Source of the DNA: an uncultured Opitutaceae bacterium | GTDB lineage: Bacteria; Verrucomicrobiota; Verrucomicrobiia; Opitutales; Opitutaceae | DNA length: 38,700 bases | NCBI GenBank assembly: GCA_903952145.1 | Contig: CAJBES010000238.1 | Location: forward strand, 1 to 38,700 | Direction of reading: 5' to 3' | Shown here: positions 35,555 through 38,700 of the stretch, one piece after another | Position numbering within the stretch: the stretch's first letter is position 1 | Layout: the number at the start of each line of letters is the position of its first letter | The notes under the pieces: generated by a model | Databases searched by the model: none | Told to the model about the DNA's origin: nothing | Seen by the model: only the letters and a program-made list of their open reading frames with translations | Translations under genes and position numbers: made by a program

Positions 35555-36685
35555 TCACTTCAACACGTTTTCCGTGGTTGGATCAAACAGCTTGGCCTTG
35601 TCCAACTGGAAGGTGATCTTGACCTTCTGGTTCACGTCGAATCGGTCGGTGGCGCGGACGCGGGCGATGAAGGAATGCGCCCCGGTGTCGAGGTAGAGGT
35701 AGGTCTCCGCGCCCATGGGTTCGGAGACTTCCACCATCACCTCGACGGTGTGTGCTGGGTTGGGTGAGCCGAGGGTCAGCGTGTCCTGTGCATCCTCGGG
35801 GCGGATGCCGAAAACGATGGACTTGTCCACATGGTTGGCGGCCTTGTGGGCGAGGTCATCGGTCAATTGCACTTGGATCGGTGCGCTCCTGGCATTGGTC
35901 TCGACAAACAGCAGGTGGTTGCCCGCGCGTTTGATTGTCCCTTTGAAAAAATTCATCGGCGGCGAGCCAATAAAGCCGGCCACATACATGTTCTCGGGGT
36001 GGTTGTAGAGATCCAGCGGGGCGGCGACCTGCATGATACCGCCGTCTTTCATGACGCAGATGCGGTCACCCATGGTCATGGCCTCGACTTGGTCATGAGT
36101 CACGTAGATCATGGTGGCCCCGAGCCGGGCGTGCAGTTTCGAGATTTCGGTGCGGGTCGACACGCGCATCTTGGCGTCCAGGTTGGAGAGCGGCTCGTCG
36201 AAGAGGAAAACCTTGGGCTTGCGGACAATGGCACGGCCGACCGCCACGCGCTGCCGCTGGCCGCCGGAGAGGGCCTTGGGCTTGCGTTCGATGTAGGGCT
36301 CGAGGCCGAGCATGGCCGCTGCCTCACGCACGCGGGCTTCGATCTCCTGCTTCGGGAACTTCCTCAGCTTCAAACCGAAGGCCATGTTGTCGTAGACCGA
36401 CATGTGCGGGTAGAGCGCGTAATTCTGGAAGACCATCGCGATATCCCGGTCCTTTGGGAGGACGTTGTTCACCACCTTACCGTCGATTGAAATGGAGCCG
36501 CCGGTGATGTCCTCCAAGCCCGCGATCATGCGCAGCGTGGTAGATTTGCCACAGCCCGACGGGCCCACCAGCACCATGAACTCACGGTCCACGATCGTCA
36601 GGTTGATGCCCTTGACCGCCGTCACGCCTGGGCCTTTCTTTTCGGGATAGGTCTTGACCAGATTTTCGATGACTACGTGCGCCAT
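35555..36685 (-). CDS. ABC transporter ATPase, MalK/UgpC/MsmX type
   Basis: A 376-residue cytoplasmic ATPase that powers sugar or glycerol-phosphate import. Walker A is [10 protein letters not shown], the signature [14 protein letters not shown], Walker [16 protein letters not shown], and the H-loop [10 protein letters not shown]. The C-terminal 130 residues form the regulatory OB/TOBE region of the MalK type ([12 protein letters not shown] to [13 protein letters not shown]). The ATG at 36685 (MAHVVIENL) is the canonical start. No permease or binding-protein gene is present here. Such orphan ATPases can serve several sugar importers, as MsmX does in Bacillus. It is convergent with the LolA-like gene and divergent from the ribbon-helix-helix gene. 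Confidence 0.94.
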   Translation of the reverse strand: MAHVVIENLVKTYPEKKGPGVTAVKGINLTIVDREFMVLVGPSGCGKSTTLRMIAGLEDITGGSISIDGKVVNNVLPKDRDIAMVFQNYALYPHMSVYDNMAFGLKLRKFPKQEIEARVREAAAMLGLEPYIERKPKALSGGQRQRVAVGRAIVRKPKVFLFDEPLSNLDAKMRVSTRTEISKLHARLGATMIYVTHDQVEAMTMGDRICVMKDGGIMQVAAPLDLYNHPENMYVAGFIGSPPMNFFKGTIKRAGNHLLFVETNARSAPIQVQLTDDLAHKAANHVDKSIVFGIRPEDAQDTLTLGSPNPAHTVEVMVEVSEPMGAETYLYLDTGAHSFIARVRATDRFDVNQKVKITFQLDKAKLFDPTTENVLK

Positions 36686-36759
36686 GGGGAGAAATTTTAC
36701 TGAGGGAAGGGGAGGCGTGCCAAAAATCAATCAATCCAAACCTGAGTCAATGCCAGACC

Positions 36760-36810
36760 TAGCGCTATTTTTGCGTTGCTGCGACGCGGGACTGCCCCCG
36801 TCTTAGCGCT
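36760..36810. promoter_or_regulatory. Paired TAGCGCT sites, possible operator
   Basis: TAGCGCT occurs at 36760-36766 and again at 36804-36810, 44 bases apart (about four DNA turns), in the 149-base divergent gap. The core AGCGCT is palindromic. The second copy ends 24 bases before the start of a tandem ribbon-helix-helix protein, a class that binds short palindromes and often regulates itself. Confidence 0.35.
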
Positions 36811-36834
36811 TTGCCAAACGCACAGCCTCAAGCC

Positions 36835-37179
36835 ATGACCACCAGCCCTCTGAAAACGAAACCTGCGGCGCCACTCACCTTCGAGCTGCCGGTGGAGCTG
36901 ATGGATAAGATCGAGAACTACCGCAAAGTCATGGGGACGGCGACGGCGAGTGAAGTCATCCGCATTGCCATCACGCGTTTTGATTTTGCAAAGTGCAAAC
37001 CCGTGCGCCTCCCACATCGCCAGATTTCGGTGCGACTGACTTCTGAGCTCCGCGCCACTTTGAAGCGGCAGGCACGGCTGAAGGACGTGAGCGTGGGCGA
37101 ACTCTTGCGTCTCGCCATCGAGGGTTTTGAAACCAAGGCCGTCAAACCTGGCAGGACCCCGAAGGGGCCGAAAAAGTAA
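36835..37179 (+). CDS. Tandem ribbon-helix-helix DNA-binding protein
   Basis: A 114-residue protein with two copies of the ribbon-helix-helix (Arc/CopG) fold in one chain. Copy 1, about residues 12-50: strand LTFELPVELMDK, then two helices ending ASEVIRIAITRF. Copy 2, about residues 60-98: strand QISVRLTSELRATL, helices ending SVGELLRLAIEGF. Both show the strand of alternating residues followed by the typical helix-A/helix-B pattern. A basic tail follows (PGRTPKGPKK). Normal proteins of this class dimerise to form the DNA-binding ribbon; here one chain could form it alone. It is probably a transcription factor. No toxin gene is adjacent, so an antitoxin role is not supported. The ATG at 36835 is the start. 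Confidence 0.75.
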   Translation: MTTSPLKTKPAAPLTFELPVELMDKIENYRKVMGTATASEVIRIAITRFDFAKCKPVRLPHRQISVRLTSELRATLKRQARLKDVSVGELLRLAIEGFETKAVKPGRTPKGPKK

Positions 37180-37261
37180 GTGGGATTGTTTATATTGTAG
37201 TCTTCAGGGGTAGGTTCGCAGTGGGCCGCGGCATTGATTGCTCGCCGCCGGCGACCACAAA

Positions 37262-37294
37262 CGCCTGCTTGCCATCTTTGCAGGCGGTTCTTTT
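37262..37294 (+). terminator. Rho-independent terminator candidate
   Basis: CGCCTGC (37262-37268) pairs with GCAGGCG (37280-37286) around an 11-base loop, followed by GTTCTTTT. It lies 82 bases after the ribbon-helix-helix gene and 19 bases before the aspartate aminotransferase start, so it could end the first transcript or act as a leader hairpin of the second. Confidence 0.6.
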
Positions 37295-37312
37295 AAGTTG
37301 CTTTTGCAACAC

Positions 37313-38503
37313 ATGAACACCCTCCCGCCTCTCTCCATTTGGGCCCGCAATATTTCACCATCGCCGACCCTCGCCGTCGACGCCAAGGCCAAGTCCCTGC
37401 AAGCCGCCGGTGAAGATGTCTGCAGTTTTGCCGCCGGCGAACCCGACTTCGACACCCCCGAGCACATCAAAGAGGCATGCATCACCGCATTGCGGGCGGG
37501 CAAAACCAAGTATGCGCCGACTCCTGGCATTGAACCGCTGCGCCAGGCCATCGTGGAGCAATACGCCGCACTCTACGGCCTCAAGGCCACACCGGCCCAG
37601 GTTGTCGTCTCACCCGGCGGCAAATTCAACTGCTACCTCGGCGTCCTCGCCATCTGCTCGCCGGGAGATGAAGTCATTATTCCCGCACCCTATTGGGTAA
37701 GTTACCCCGAGATGGTGAAACTTGCCGGTGCCGTGCCGAGGTTTGTCCTCTGTGACGACCGGACCGGGTTCAAGCTTACCCCCGCGCAGCTCAGCGCCGC
37801 CATCACCCCAAAGACCAAGTTGCTCATTCTCAATTCACCCTCGAATCCCACCGGCGCTGTCTATACCCGCACAGAGCTTGAGGCCCTCGTCGCTGTCGCG
37901 GTGCAACACAACCTCTACATCCTCTCCGACGAGATGTATGAGCACCTCATCTACGACGGCGCCCAGCCCACCTGCATCGCCACCTTCTCACCTGAGGTCG
38001 AGGCCCGCACCATCACCATCGCCGGCTTTTCCAAGACTTATGCAATGACCGGCTGGCGTATCGGCACGACCGTGGCTCCGCTGCCCATCGCGAAGGCGAT
38101 CGCCGAGCTGCAAAGTCAAATGTCGTCCAATGTCACCACCTTTGCCCAATACGGCGCCCTCGCCGCGCTGAAGGAAAAAGAGAAGACCAAAACCGCGCTC
38201 GCCACGATGCTCACCGCTTTTGACCGGCGCCGCAAACACCTACATGCCGAGCTGAACAAAATCCCCGGCGTGAGCTGCCTGCTGGCCCAAGGGGCGTTCT
38301 ATCTCTTTCCGAACATTTCCAGTTTCGGCCTGAAAGACCTGGATTTCTGCAACCGCCTGCTGGAAACGGAAAAGGTCGCCGCCGTTCCCGGCAGCGCCTT
38401 CGGTGCCGAGGGCTACCTGCGCCTCAGTTACGCGACCTCCGATGCCGTTATCGCCAAGGGGCTCGAACGTCTTGCGCGTTTCTGCGTGAGCCTGAAACGT
38501 TAA
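37313..38503 (+). CDS. Aspartate aminotransferase (class Ib-like)
   Basis: A 396-residue PLP enzyme that moves the amino group between aspartate and 2-oxoglutarate. Features are [46 protein letters not shown] with the PLP-ring Asn, [14 protein letters not shown], and the Schiff-base lysine in [15 protein letters not shown]. The short N-terminus and [11 protein letters not shown] form are typical of the subgroup Ib found in thermophiles and many bacteria, some of which also accept prephenate. The ATG at 37313 follows the hairpin closely. It is the last gene seen; no partner gene follows within the window. Confidence 0.93.
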   Translation: MNTLPPLSIWARNISPSPTLAVDAKAKSLQAAGEDVCSFAAGEPDFDTPEHIKEACITALRAGKTKYAPTPGIEPLRQAIVEQYAALYGLKATPAQVVVSPGGKFNCYLGVLAICSPGDEVIIPAPYWVSYPEMVKLAGAVPRFVLCDDRTGFKLTPAQLSAAITPKTKLLILNSPSNPTGAVYTRTELEALVAVAVQHNLYILSDEMYEHLIYDGAQPTCIATFSPEVEARTITIAGFSKTYAMTGWRIGTTVAPLPIAKAIAELQSQMSSNVTTFAQYGALAALKEKEKTKTALATMLTAFDRRRKHLHAELNKIPGVSCLLAQGAFYLFPNISSFGLKDLDFCNRLLETEKVAAVPGSAFGAEGYLRLSYATSDAVIAKGLERLARFCVSLKR

Positions 38504-38700
38504 GCCGGCGGCACGCAGAACCCTTTGCCATCTGCCACGGGAGGTCCACAAGCGGCGCCCAAAGCTGCTGCGGGTGATCGTTCGTTTTCTTTGATTGCGA
38601 TCAAGTGCAGTGAGCGCGCTAATCCACCCCTTGAAATGTCAAGCGGTGGACCAGGTGCCGATACAAAGACTCTCCGGGTCATCCAACAATACCGGCCAGA
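38504..38700. other. Window end, no gene seen
   Basis: These 197 bases contain no convincing gene, RNA or T-tailed hairpin. A gene could begin just beyond the end. Confidence 0.4.

Noticed and set aside
36835..37312. Toxin-antitoxin module around the RHH protein
   Set aside because: No toxin-like gene is adjacent on either strand; the next gene is a housekeeping aminotransferase after a terminator-like hairpin.
1..38700. CRISPR array, prophage or complete mobile element
   Set aside because: No regularly spaced repeats, no phage structural genes and no intact transposase or integrase were seen.

Overview
The window is a GC-rich bacterial chromosome segment made almost entirely of core metabolism and information-processing genes. 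There is no prophage, no CRISPR array and no intact mobile element. My best guess for the host is a member of Verrucomicrobiota, close to Opitutaceae. This is inference from gene content (Ada-AlkA fusion, Ski2-like helicase beside a Gre-like factor, pilin-like sequence in a TPR protein, Cys-rich Gfo/Idh oxidoreductase) and from the general lack of Shine-Dalgarno sequences. It is not a database result.

Region 1 (1-2220) is the only accessory-looking part. It holds a lower-GC lipoprotein gene with a possible Cys/His peptidase-like motif set, and a decayed IS5-type transposase that has lost a central block and its reading frame. Region 2 (2221-10530) has a DinG-like helicase followed by a PP2C phosphatase, a Gfo/Idh/MocA oxidoreductase divergent from a P1B-4 metal-exporting ATPase, and an L,D-transpeptidase whose start codon interlocks with that of asd. 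Region 3 (10550-17050) is biosynthetic: tRNA-Val(UAC), ilvN, ilvC and a strong terminator, then hemC-hemD, a DegT/DnrJ aminotransferase, a 6-phosphofructokinase and trpF.

Region 4 (17026-23617) holds alkylation repair (an Ada-N/AlkA fusion overlapping ogt), a YqeY protein, a beta-propeller protein, a GreA/GreB-like factor and a large Ski2-like helicase. Region 5 (23825-33780) starts with an unusual membrane/pilin-like/MORN-like/TPR protein convergent with ffh. Across a striking 15-bp dyad from ffh begins a tight run lrp - aminotransferase - der - DUF4380-like - fmt - LysM protein - parB, with several overlapping genes. Region 6 (34159-38503) has secG, a LolA-like lipoprotein-sorting protein whose signal-peptide codons contain a perfect intrinsic terminator, an orphan MalK/UgpC-type ATPase, a tandem ribbon-helix-helix protein and an aspartate aminotransferase.

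No new multi-gene system is obvious. The best leads are small: the ffh/lrp dyad, the terminator inside a coding region, the double-RHH protein with paired AGCGCT sites, the multi-domain 609-residue protein, and the tRNA-Val placed in front of valine biosynthesis genes.
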